10,134 nucleotides of DNA from Chloroflexota bacterium (GCA_017882025.1 JADGQG010000059.1:1-10134); one strand, 5' to 3'. Positions 1 through 6,047 are shown, counted from the stretch's first letter. Notes: generated from the sequence alone by a model not told the origin. Numbers and translations: made by a program.

Positions 1-286
1 GTGACGCGGCCGTCGACGACGAACTAGCCTCTGCCCCGCTCTCTCTCCGATCGACCAAACCCGCGGTCAGCGTGCCCCCGACTTCCTTCTACGCGGGACC
101 ATCGCTGTCCCCCCTGTCAGGGCGCGAGCGGCAGGCGTGGCAGTGCGCTCGCTGCTGCGGCGGCGAGTGGCGCCTGGAATCGGCTGGACTCGACGCGCCG
201 CCCGGCCTCAGGGACAATGACGGGCGTTGGTTCCCGCGAGATCCCGAAACTCTGGGCTCGCGGGCCGATCGCGAGGGAGGCGAGCG
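1..286. other. Leader/intergenic region upstream of the epimerase-like gene
   Basis: No gene is convincingly supported here. One plus-strand frame is open from position 3 to a stop at 288-290 that overlaps the next ATG. Its product is rich in Arg, Pro, Gly and Ser, and roughly three quarters of its codons end in G or C, which is lower than the real genes beside it and near what chance gives at this GC content. Another frame ends at a TAG at 25-27 and could be the tail of a gene to the left. The last 55 bases hold a strong stem-loop and the Shine-Dalgarno site of the next gene, listed separately. I found no convincing promoter. Confidence 0.5.
233..275 (+). promoter_or_regulatory. Alternative hairpins next to the epimerase ribosome binding site
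   Basis: CCCGCGAG at 233-240 pairs perfectly with CTCGCGGG at 257-264. An inner CCC/GGG stem (243-245 with 254-256) extends it. The middle arm CTCGCG (257-262) can instead pair with a second copy of CGCGAG at 270-275. The last three bases of that copy belong to the Shine-Dalgarno stretch GAGGGAGG (273-280). The first fold leaves the ribosome site open and the second partly hides it. No T-run follows, so this is not a standard intrinsic terminator. The pairings are read directly; a regulatory role is inference. Confidence 0.35.
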
Positions 287-1315
287 ATGAAGGTGCTGTT
301 CATCGGTGGCACCGGCCTGATCAGCAGCGCCTGTACCCGCCTGGCCGTCGAGCGCGGCGTGGAGCTGTTCCTCCTGAATCGCGGCAGCGATCCGGACCGG
401 GCGCGCGGCGCGACATCGCTCGTGGCGGACTTTCGGGACGAGGCGGCGACGAAGCGAGCGCTGGCCGGCCACCGGTTCGATGTCGTGGTGGACTGGATCG
501 CCTTTACCCCCGACGACATCGAGCGCGACCTGCGCCTCTTTCGCGACCGGGCCGACCAGTTTGTCTTCATCAGCTCCGCGAGCGCCTACCTGAAGCCGCT
601 GGGTCACTGGCTCCTGCGCGAGGACTCGCCGCTCGCGAACCCGTTCTGGGACTACTCGCGCAACAAGATCGCCTGCGAGGAGCGCCTGCTGCGCGCGTAC
701 CGCGACGACGGGTTTCCGGTCACGATCGTCCGCCCGTCGCTCACCTACGGGGATACCCAGGTCCCGCTGGTCCTGAACAGCTGGGAGCGGCCCTTCACAG
801 GGATTGCGCGGATGCGCCAGGGGAAGCCGCTCATCGTGCCCGGCGACGGCACGTCGCTGTGGACGATCACGCACAACAGCGATTTCGCCAAGGGATTCGT
901 GGGCCTGCTGGGTCACCGCCAGGCGATCGGCCACGCCTTCAACATCATGTCGGACGAGGTCCTGACCTGGGACGAGATCTACCGGCAGGTCGCTGCCGCC
1001 GCGGGCGCGGAGGCGAAGATCGTCCACATCGCGTCCGACTTCATCGTGGCCTGTCTGCCGGAGATGGAGGGCACGCTGCTGGGCGACAAGTCCGTGAGCG
1101 CCGTCTTCGACACCACGAAGATCAAGCGCTTCGTGCCCGACTTCTGCGCCACGACGCCGTTCGCGGAGGGGATCCGGCGGACCGTGGCCTGGTTCGACGC
1201 GGACCCCGCCCGACAGCAGGTGGACGCCGAGATGGACGCCGGGTGGGACCGCCTTATCGACGTCTACGAGCAGGGTCTGGCGAACGCGGTCGCGGCGTTC
1301 CGGGGAGGGGCCTGA
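287..1315 (+). CDS. Extended SDR, NAD-dependent epimerase/dehydratase family protein
   Basis: This 342-residue protein belongs to the extended short-chain dehydrogenase family (NAD-dependent epimerase/dehydratase). The N-terminal Rossmann fold begins at residue 2 with the nucleotide-binding GGTGLIS (7-13), where the last Gly of the usual GxxGxxG is Ser. The active site is visible as the serine stretch FISSASAY (94-101) and YSRNK (123-127), giving Tyr123 and Lys127. The C-terminal half, with PGDGTSLWTITHNSDFA (185-201), resembles the nucleotide-sugar epimerase/CSP41-like branch. The ATG at 287 was chosen because GAGGGAGG ends six bases upstream and because the Rossmann strand starts at once; a GTG at 227 would add 20 unrelated residues. 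The substrate is unknown, and nothing nearby ties it to the sulfur module. It is probably soluble and cytoplasmic, as no signal peptide or membrane segment is seen. Confidence 0.88.
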   Translation: MKVLFIGGTGLISSACTRLAVERGVELFLLNRGSDPDRARGATSLVADFRDEAATKRALAGHRFDVVVDWIAFTPDDIERDLRLFRDRADQFVFISSASAYLKPLGHWLLREDSPLANPFWDYSRNKIACEERLLRAYRDDGFPVTIVRPSLTYGDTQVPLVLNSWERPFTGIARMRQGKPLIVPGDGTSLWTITHNSDFAKGFVGLLGHRQAIGHAFNIMSDEVLTWDEIYRQVAAAAGAEAKIVHIASDFIVACLPEMEGTLLGDKSVSAVFDTTKIKRFVPDFCATTPFAEGIRRTVAWFDADPARQQVDAEMDAGWDRLIDVYEQGLANAVAAFRGGA

Positions 1316-1339
1316 ATCCCGACCGCATCGGTCGGGATT
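1315..1339 (+). terminator. Perfect 11-bp hairpin starting at the epimerase stop codon
   Basis: AATCCCGACCG (1315-1325) and CGGTCGGGATT (1329-1339) are perfect inverted repeats with a three-base loop. The stem begins at the last base of the TGA stop (1313-1315). It is the strongest hairpin I found in the window. It lacks the T-run of a classical intrinsic terminator, so it may be a T-less terminator, a 3'-end stabiliser or a partial terminator between two transcription units. Confidence 0.5.
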
Positions 1340-1368
1340 GCGCCCGGATCGCCCGACCGCGCTAGACT
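1338..1368 (+). promoter_or_regulatory. Candidate promoter for the sulfur module (possibly leaderless)
   Basis: TTGCGC (1338-1343) and TAGACT (1363-1368) are separated by 19 bases and resemble -35 and -10 boxes. The -10-like box ends nine bases before the ATG at 1378, and no Shine-Dalgarno site is visible. That fits a leaderless or near-leaderless transcript starting at or just before the ATG. The spacer is on the long side, so this is tentative. Confidence 0.35.
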
Positions 1369-1377
1369 TCACGGCCC

Positions 1378-1818
1378 ATGGACGACCTTTACCGCGACTA
1401 CATCCTCGAGCACTACCGACACCCGCACAACTTCGGGATCATCGAGGCTCCCGACGCGCGCTACGAGGGCGCGAACCCGCTGTGTGGCGACCGCATCACG
1501 ATGATGCTGGGGATCCGCGACGGGATGGTCGCCGAGGTTGCGTTCACCGGCCGTGGTTGCGCCATCAGCCAGGCGTCGGCCAGCCTGCTTACCGACGAGA
1601 TCAAGGGCAAGCCGGTGGACGAGGTCGCGAAGCTGACCGCCGCCGACGTCCTGGATCTCCTGGGCATCGAGATCAGCCCGGCGCGGCTCAAGTGCGCGCT
1701 GCTCAGCCTGGACACGGTCAGCCACGCGCTCGAGGAGCGCGGCAACCTGGCCACGGGTGCTTCCGCGGACGCGGGCGCCGGCACGGCGATGGACGCCGCG
1801 ACGACCGCAGGGGCCTGA
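1378..1818 (+). CDS. sufU: SufU-type iron-sulfur cluster assembly scaffold / sulfur acceptor
   Basis: This 146-residue protein is of the SUF-system NifU/IscU family. These proteins accept persulfide sulfur from a cysteine desulfurase, or carry nascent Fe-S clusters. The three family cysteines are present: Cys36 in NPLCGD with the partner Asp38, Cys61 in GRGCAIS, and Cys106 in ARLKCALLS. Lys105 before the last Cys is SufU-like; IscU has His there. Only 45 positions separate Cys61 from Cys106, close to IscU (about 43) and well short of Bacillus SufU (62), so the usual SufU insertion is absent. After about residue 122 the protein ends in an Ala/Gly/Thr-rich tail of about 25 residues. It is the first gene of a three-gene set, with 20 bases to the next gene. 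No SufS desulfurase lies beside it in the window. Confidence 0.9.
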   Translation: MDDLYRDYILEHYRHPHNFGIIEAPDARYEGANPLCGDRITMMLGIRDGMVAEVAFTGRGCAISQASASLLTDEIKGKPVDEVAKLTAADVLDLLGIEISPARLKCALLSLDTVSHALEERGNLATGASADAGAGTAMDAATTAGA

Positions 1819-1838
1819 CCCGCGAGCTCGGGCGCCCG

Positions 1839-3059
1839 ATGACCAAGTCCTACGCCGACCTGTTGCGCGAGGCGCGAGCGGAGGTTCGCGAGGTCACCCC
1901 GCGGGAGGCCGATGCGCTGCGCGGCGACCCTGCCACCCTGTTCGTGGACGTCCGCGAGGCCGACGAGTGGGAGCAGGGGCACATCCCCGGCGCCGTGCTC
2001 GCCCCGAAGAGCCACCTCGAGCAGGAGATCGAGACGAAGGCGGCGGACCGCGCGCGGCCGGTCGTCCTCTACTGCGCCGGCGGCATCCGCTCGGTCTTCG
2101 CCGCACGGACGCTGCAGGGCATGGGCTACGCGACCGTCGTCTCGATGTCGGGTGGGTTCGCCGAGTGGAAGGCGCTCGGACTGCCGTCGGTTCGGCCGGC
2201 CGGCCTGACCGCGGAGCAGAAGCGGCGCTACAGCCGCCACCTCCTGATGCCGGAGGTCGGGCTCGAGGGGCAGGTGACGTTGCTGCGGTCGAAGGTGCTC
2301 CTCGTGGGGGCGGGCGGGCTCGGTTCACCTGCCGCCCTCTACCTGGCAGCCGCCGGGGTTGGCACCATCGGAATCGTGGATTTCGATGTCGTCGACATCA
2401 GCAATCTTCATCGCCAGGTCCTTCACTCCACGGACCGGCTGGGCCTGAAGAAGGTCGTCTCGGCGGAGGTGGCGGTCCGCGCCCTCAACCCGGACGTCTC
2501 CGTGGTCGCCTACGACGAGGTCCTTGGCCCGGCCAACGTGGAGCGGCTCATCGCCGGCTACGACGTCATCCTGGACGGGACCGACACGTTCGAGACGCGT
2601 TACACGCTCAACGATGCTGCCGTGGTGGCCGGGATCCCGGTGGTCCACGCCTCGGTCTTCCGGTTCGAGGGCCAGTTGACGACGTTCGTCCCCTACGCGG
2701 GCCCGTGCTACCGATGCCTCTACCCCACGCCGCCGCCGCCGGAGCTCGCCCCGGGTTGCTCCGTAACCGGCGTGCTGGGCGTGGTGCCGGGAATCATGGG
2801 GCTCCTCCAGGCGAACGAGGTGCTCAAGATCCTCCTGCGGATCGGCGACACCCTGGCCGGACGGCTCGTCCTCTTCGACGCGCTGGAGGCCACGTTCACG
2901 GAACTGCGGCTGCGGCGCGATCCTGACTGCCCTGTCTGCTCGGACGCGGCCGTTGCGGCGCGGGCGGCGGGGCGGCCGCTGCCGATCCCGGGGCCGGACC
3001 CCGCGAACGAGGGCCTGGCGTTCCCGTTCCCGGCGCCGCCGCAGGAGATCATCGCCTGA
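1839..3059 (+). CDS. moeB: Rhodanese-MoeB/ThiF fusion, sulfur-carrier adenylyltransferase
   Basis: This 406-residue two-domain enzyme would adenylate the C-terminal Gly-Gly of a ubiquitin-like sulfur carrier (MoaD/ThiS/CysO type) and help load sulfur onto it. Residues about 15-120 are a rhodanese domain, with DVREADEW (37-44) and the active-site loop CAGGIRS, Cys79 being the predicted persulfide site. Residues about 125-365 are an E1-like ThiF domain, with ATP-binding GAGGLGS (157-163), D181/D183, the arginine in NLHRQ (Arg192), zinc ligands CYRC (290, 293) and CPVC (364, 367), and Cys307 near the MoeB catalytic-loop cysteine. The rhodanese is N-terminal, the reverse of MoeZ and MOCS3/Uba4. 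A Pro-rich tail of about 30 residues follows. The ATG at 1839 starts just before the rhodanese domain; its Shine-Dalgarno is weak. The exact partner, MoaD-like, ThiS-like or CysO-like, cannot be decided from sequence. Confidence 0.88.
   Translation: MTKSYADLLREARAEVREVTPREADALRGDPATLFVDVREADEWEQGHIPGAVLAPKSHLEQEIETKAADRARPVVLYCAGGIRSVFAARTLQGMGYATVVSMSGGFAEWKALGLPSVRPAGLTAEQKRRYSRHLLMPEVGLEGQVTLLRSKVLLVGAGGLGSPAALYLAAAGVGTIGIVDFDVVDISNLHRQVLHSTDRLGLKKVVSAEVAVRALNPDVSVVAYDEVLGPANVERLIAGYDVILDGTDTFETRYTLNDAAVVAGIPVVHASVFRFEGQLTTFVPYAGPCYRCLYPTPPPPELAPGCSVTGVLGVVPGIMGLLQANEVLKILLRIGDTLAGRLVLFDALEATFTELRLRRDPDCPVCSDAAVAARAAGRPLPIPGPDPANEGLAFPFPAPPQEIIA
3043..3058 (+). promoter_or_regulatory. Shine-Dalgarno site that points to a CTG start
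   Basis: AGGAG at 3043-3047 lies inside the last codons of the rhodanese-ThiF gene, eight bases before a CTG at 3056-3058. That CTG overlaps the upstream TGA stop (3057-3059) as CTGA. The only later conventional start in the frame, GTG at 3119, has no such site. The spacing and overlap are typical of translational coupling. Confidence 0.5.
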
Positions 3060-3514
3060 GCGGGGCGCGGCTCCGATCCGCACGGGCGTCGCTCCCTGCC
3101 GAGATCCGCCGCGCGCTCGTGGCGCATGCCCGGGCCGAATACCCGAACGAGGCATGCGGCCTTATCGTGGGGACTGCGGCGGCCGCTGCCGGCGGCTCGG
3201 CGACGCGATGGCACGCCACCCGCAACCGGGCCGCGTCGCCGCTCCGCTACGAGATCCACCCCGACGATCTCCTGCGCGTCATGCTCGCGATCGACGACGC
3301 GGGCGAGGCGATCTGGGCGATCGTGCACTCCCACGTCCGGTCGCCGGCGCGACCGTCGCCGACCGACGTGAGTCTCGCCTTCTACCCGGACGCGCTCTAC
3401 CTGCTCGTGTCGCTGAGTGATGCCGAGGCGGACCCGGTCACCGGCGCGGAGAGCGTCCGCGCCTGGCGGATCGTCGACGCACAGGTCTTCGAGGTGGGCC
3501 TGGATACGGCGTGA
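3056..3514 (+). CDS. JAMM/MPN+ (M67 family) metallopeptidase, Mec-like
   Basis: This zinc-dependent JAMM peptidase is of the prokaryotic M67 (Mec/RadC-related) type. In the actinobacterial pathway such enzymes release cysteine or the carrier from CysO-like sulfur carriers. The motif is complete: Glu32 in NEACG, then HSH (91-93), ten residues and Asp104, with Ser101 in the SxxD position. LYLLVSL (114-120) matches a core strand. With the conventional GTG at 3119 the protein would have 131 residues and lose the helix before NEACG. The frame upstream encodes LPAEIRRALVAHARAEYP (13-30), as in relatives, so I place the start at CTG 3056 (152 residues), supported by AGGAG eight bases before it. The start is inferred; the family assignment is firm. 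The four-base overlap with the rhodanese-ThiF gene suggests the two proteins act together. Confidence 0.85.
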   Translation: MSGARLRSARASLPAEIRRALVAHARAEYPNEACGLIVGTAAAAAGGSATRWHATRNRAASPLRYEIHPDDLLRVMLAIDDAGEAIWAIVHSHVRSPARPSPTDVSLAFYPDALYLLVSLSDAEADPVTGAESVRAWRIVDAQVFEVGLDTA

Positions 3515-3545
3515 CGCGACACGTCGCGACGACCGGCTTGCCGGT
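3515..3545 (+). terminator. Tandem short hairpins after the M67 peptidase gene
   Basis: Two GC-rich stem-loops follow the stop codon directly. CGCGAC (3515-3520) pairs with GTCGCG (3523-3528). ACCGGC (3532-3537) pairs with GCCGGT (3540-3545). The second can fold as a five-base-pair stem with a G-closed CTTG tetraloop, a very stable loop type in RNA. No T-run follows. They lie between convergent genes and are the best candidates for the 3' end of the plus-strand transcript. The rest of the gap up to 3645 is GC-rich and shows nothing else I can name. Confidence 0.35.
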
Positions 3546-3639
3546 ACGCCGATCGACCCCCTGGCGAACGCGCGTCGAGACCCGGCTGCGACCGTCCGGG
3601 ACCGCGGCGATCCTGGCCCCTGGGCGGCGCGGGCCGCAG

Positions 3640-3657
3640 CGCGGGTCACGTCCCGCG
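3640..3657 (-). terminator. Small hairpin spanning the stop of the APH-family gene
   Basis: CGCGGG (3640-3645) and CCCGCG (3652-3657) are perfect inverted repeats around a six-base loop that holds the TGA stop of the minus-strand kinase gene (3646-3648). The stem is short and lacks a T-run, so it is at most a weak 3'-end structure for the long minus-strand operon. Confidence 0.2.
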
Positions 3658-4560
3658 ATTACCTGCCCAGGCGAGCACGCTCAGCAGCCGCGCCCTCCAC
3701 GCGCGGCGTGTCGCCGCCGGATGCGCGGGCGAGCGGTGGAGCATCTCCAGGCACTGCAGCGCGGCCATGAGATCGAGGCGCGCGGCGGTTCGCGGCCCGT
3801 CGTCGAGGCCGGCCGCGAACAGGAACGCCGGACCGGCCGCGGCCCAGCGTTCCGGGTGGTGATGGCGCAGGATCCAGCGCCACCAGGCGGCGTCGAACAG
3901 GGGATGCGCGAGGCGGGCCCGCTCGAGGTCCAGCAGGGCGACGGCGTCCCCATCGCGCAGGATGACATTGACCGGCGCGAAGTCGCCGTGCGCGAAGACC
4001 GGCGCATGGCCGCCGAGCTCGTCCGGCAGTCGGTCGAGAAGGCGGTCCAGGACCTGCCTCGCCGGCGGCCCGAGCTCGGTCGGGGCCCCGTCCAGCCACC
4101 GGTGGGCCGCGGTCGCGAGCCGGTCCGGGTCGCCCCACAGGTCGGACAGGCGCACTGCCCGGGTGGGCACCCGCGCGAGGTCCCTGGCCAGCTCCCCCAT
4201 CCGCCGTCCCAGCAGCTCGGCGCCCGCATCGTCCGCCAGGAGCTCGCGTCCCGAGACGCCGGGGACAAACCGGGTGACCGCGAACGGCGCCGGCGCAGCA
4301 GCGTCGCCGGCCAGCACCTCCGGCACGGGCACCCACGGCGCGATCGTCGGAAGGAGCCGGCCCAGGCGCAGGCGTCGGCCGAGGGCGCGCCGATCACTCA
4401 TTCGCTGGACGACCACGCGATCGCCCCGGCCCAGGGTGACGACTTGCGTCCCGGTCCTCGTTTCCCACGGCGGGGTGACCTCGACGACGGCGACGACCCG
4501 GTCCCCCAGGAGCGCCTCGAGCCACAGGAGCTCGGCGGCGTCGGCCGACCCGGGCGACAT
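3646..4560 (-). CDS. Aminoglycoside phosphotransferase (APH)-fold small-molecule kinase
   Basis: This 304-residue protein has the APH/choline-kinase fold. Members transfer phosphate from ATP to a hydroxyl on an antibiotic, sugar, choline or amino acid. Brenner's motif HGDFAPVN (191-198) gives the catalytic Asp193 and Asn198, and LLDLERA (209-215) gives the metal-binding Asp211. The N-lobe strands around 37-54 and the hinge FAVTRFVPG (93-101) fit the family, but the usual lysine of the third strand is not clear. The C-terminal lobe contains WWRWILRHHHPERW (226-239). The start at 4560 was preferred because a longer reading to 4707 would run 71 bases into the preceding gene with unlike sequence; no strong Shine-Dalgarno is visible. 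It is the last gene of the leftward set, 76 bases after the LarA-like gene. Real antibiotic resistance is not indicated, and the substrate is unknown. Confidence 0.8.
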   Translation of the reverse strand: MSPGSADAAELLWLEALLGDRVVAVVEVTPPWETRTGTQVVTLGRGDRVVVQRMSDRRALGRRLRLGRLLPTIAPWVPVPEVLAGDAAAPAPFAVTRFVPGVSGRELLADDAGAELLGRRMGELARDLARVPTRAVRLSDLWGDPDRLATAAHRWLDGAPTELGPPARQVLDRLLDRLPDELGGHAPVFAHGDFAPVNVILRDGDAVALLDLERARLAHPLFDAAWWRWILRHHHPERWAAAGPAFLFAAGLDDGPRTAARLDLMAALQCLEMLHRSPAHPAATRRAWRARLLSVLAWAGNRGT

Positions 4561-4636
4561 CGTCAGTTGGGCGCGGGGCGGCCCGCTCGGTCTGCCCTCC
4601 TGCGACGGTCCGCGGGCCACCCGACGGTGTCCCCGC

Positions 4637-6013
4637 CTACAGCCCTTGATCCACGAACAGGCCGCCGGCGTCGAAGCGGATCGGGTGGAGCGGCTCGACC
4701 ACCTCACACTTCCCGCCCGCCAGCACCTCGGGCAGGGCGGGCGCGCTGACGTAGAGGAGCTCGAGGTGCTTGGTGTCGCGCACCCGCACGATCCTGGCGT
4801 CCCCCGGCGTGACCCGCAGGCAGCATGCGAGCGCCACGGCGAGCGCCTCCCGGTCGGTGTCCACCGTCAGTGCGACCCGCGCACCCTCCGGCGTCTTGGC
4901 GGTGATGCAGTTCATGTACGTCTTGCGGTGGTCGATTCGCTCGACCGCGCGGCGCAGGACCACGTCGGCCATGCCGATGCCGACCGCGTTGCCCTCCGTC
5001 TCGTCGGTCAGGTCGCGGACCACGATGCGCTGGATGGCCGGGCCGGACCCGGTGGGCCCCGTGTAGTAGCGGCCAACCACGTTGGAGTCCATGCCCAGCC
5101 CGCTGATGTCCTTGCCGATGAAGTCGAGCACAAGCAGGTCAATGGCGGCGAGCGGGAGGCGGGCCATGGCGTTCCGGGCCATGACCAGAAGCTCGCGCTC
5201 GCGTTCGGCGATGCGACCGGCGAGTACCGTCTCGACGTGCATCAGCCGAGCGAGGCGATTCTCCACCAGCGCCAGCCCGAAGGGGATGGGGGCGTGCGCC
5301 AGCGTGTACGTCGCGACCGCCGGGATGAGCTCGTGGAACGTGGCGAATCCCTGGCGATGGAACGTGTCGGCGCCCTTCTGCTTGCCCAGGCCGATGGCGA
5401 TCAACTTCATCAGGCCGCTCTCGATCTCGCCGGTGAAGTCGGTGTGCGGCTTGACCCGGTTGATCGGCACGATCAGGTCCGCGTCCTCGAACGCGTGGCG
5501 GTCCACGAACACCGGCACGCCGGGTCGCACCTCACCGAGCTCGACGCTCTCCATGCTCGAACGGATCTCGCAGCCGATCGACTCCGGGGTGATGCCGTAG
5601 GAGGCGAGCACCTCGAGCTGCCCCTCGGCGGTGGCACCGCCATGGCTTCCCATGGCGGGCACGATGAACATCTCGGCGCCTGCCTCGCGCATCCGTTCGA
5701 CCGCCGCCGCCACGACCTCGTCGATCCGGTCGATGCCGCGGCTGCCGACGGCCAGGCAGACCCGCGCGCCCGGCGTGATGGCGGACATGACCGGCTCGAG
5801 CGCCGCGCGCACCGCAGCGCGCACGTCCCCGATCTCGGCCGCGTTCATGACGTGGCGCACCAGGGCCCACTCGGGCAAGGTGCCGTGCATGAACTCGGCG
5901 AAACGGGACCCGCCGTCGGGCGGACCGGTCGCCTCGCCTGGCTCGCGCAGGGTCGGCGGATCGCTCAGCTTCCCGCTGCTCGTATGCGACCGGCGACGAT
6001 CGGCTTCGCTCAT
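4637..6013 (-). CDS. LarA-like (DUF2088) nickel-dependent 2-hydroxyacid racemase/epimerase homologue
   Basis: This 458-residue protein is of the LarA superfamily, whose members interconvert the C2 stereochemistry of 2-hydroxyacids (lactate, malate, gluconate/mannonate) with a nickel-pincer nucleotide. Likely key residues are His124 (GSHGG), His190 (KPHTDFTG), Lys203 (GLMKLIAIG) and His219 (TFHRQ), matching LarA His108, His174, Lys184 and His200. The 66- and 16-residue spacings are identical; the middle one is 13 instead of 10. VGSRG (89-93) lies in the N-terminal domain. The first 36 or so residues are polar, Pro/Gly-rich and probably disordered. GGGGAG eight bases before the ATG at 6013 supports the start. 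It sits 35 bases after the KDG kinase gene in a uronate operon, which suggests an aldonate substrate such as mannonate/gluconate. That substrate is inference. No LarB, LarC or LarE cofactor genes are in the window. Confidence 0.82.
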   Translation of the reverse strand: MSEADRRRSHTSSGKLSDPPTLREPGEATGPPDGGSRFAEFMHGTLPEWALVRHVMNAAEIGDVRAAVRAALEPVMSAITPGARVCLAVGSRGIDRIDEVVAAAVERMREAGAEMFIVPAMGSHGGATAEGQLEVLASYGITPESIGCEIRSSMESVELGEVRPGVPVFVDRHAFEDADLIVPINRVKPHTDFTGEIESGLMKLIAIGLGKQKGADTFHRQGFATFHELIPAVATYTLAHAPIPFGLALVENRLARLMHVETVLAGRIAERERELLVMARNAMARLPLAAIDLLVLDFIGKDISGLGMDSNVVGRYYTGPTGSGPAIQRIVVRDLTDETEGNAVGIGMADVVLRRAVERIDHRKTYMNCITAKTPEGARVALTVDTDREALAVALACCLRVTPGDARIVRVRDTKHLELLYVSAPALPEVLAGGKCEVVEPLHPIRFDAGGLFVDQGL

Positions 6014-6030
6014 CCGCCAGTCTCCCCGCT

Positions 6031-6047
6031 CCGCGGCATGTCCGCGG
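6031..6047 (-). other. Inter-cistronic hairpin after the KDG kinase gene
   Basis: Two copies of the palindrome CCGCGG (6031-6036 and 6042-6047) flank a five-base loop, just after the TAG stop (6049-6051) and before the Shine-Dalgarno of the LarA-like gene. It could be a weak attenuator or processing site, or simply chance in GC-rich DNA. Confidence 0.2.

Noticed and set aside
220..264. A T-box-like leader (TGGTTCCCGCG before a GC hairpin)
   Set aside because: The match to the T-box core needs an extra base. No stem I elements were recognised upstream, and the downstream gene is an epimerase, not an aminoacyl-tRNA synthetase or amino-acid gene.
72..290. A possible 72-residue leader ORF or upstream gene tail with a CARCC motif, overlapping the epimerase ATG as ATGA
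   Set aside because: The overlap is suggestive, but the start is GTG without a good ribosome site. Third-position GC is below that of neighbouring genes, and the product has no recognisable family. The frame is open to the window edge, so it could be a gene tail that cannot be judged here.
89..1372. A 427-codon minus-strand frame opposite the epimerase-like gene
   Set aside because: It has no domain or motif and a skewed Arg/Val/Asp composition, while the plus strand holds a clear SDR with cofactor and active-site motifs.
4561..4707. An N-terminal extension of the APH-like gene to the ATG at 4707
   Set aside because: It would overlap the end of the LarA-like gene by 71 bases and adds 49 Arg/Ser/Pro-rich residues foreign to the fold.
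3511..4749. A 412-codon plus-strand frame running on from the M67 peptidase gene
   Set aside because: It is antisense to the APH-fold kinase, which has intact HGDxxxxN and DLE motifs. The plus frame is Arg/Gly/Pro-rich without motifs.
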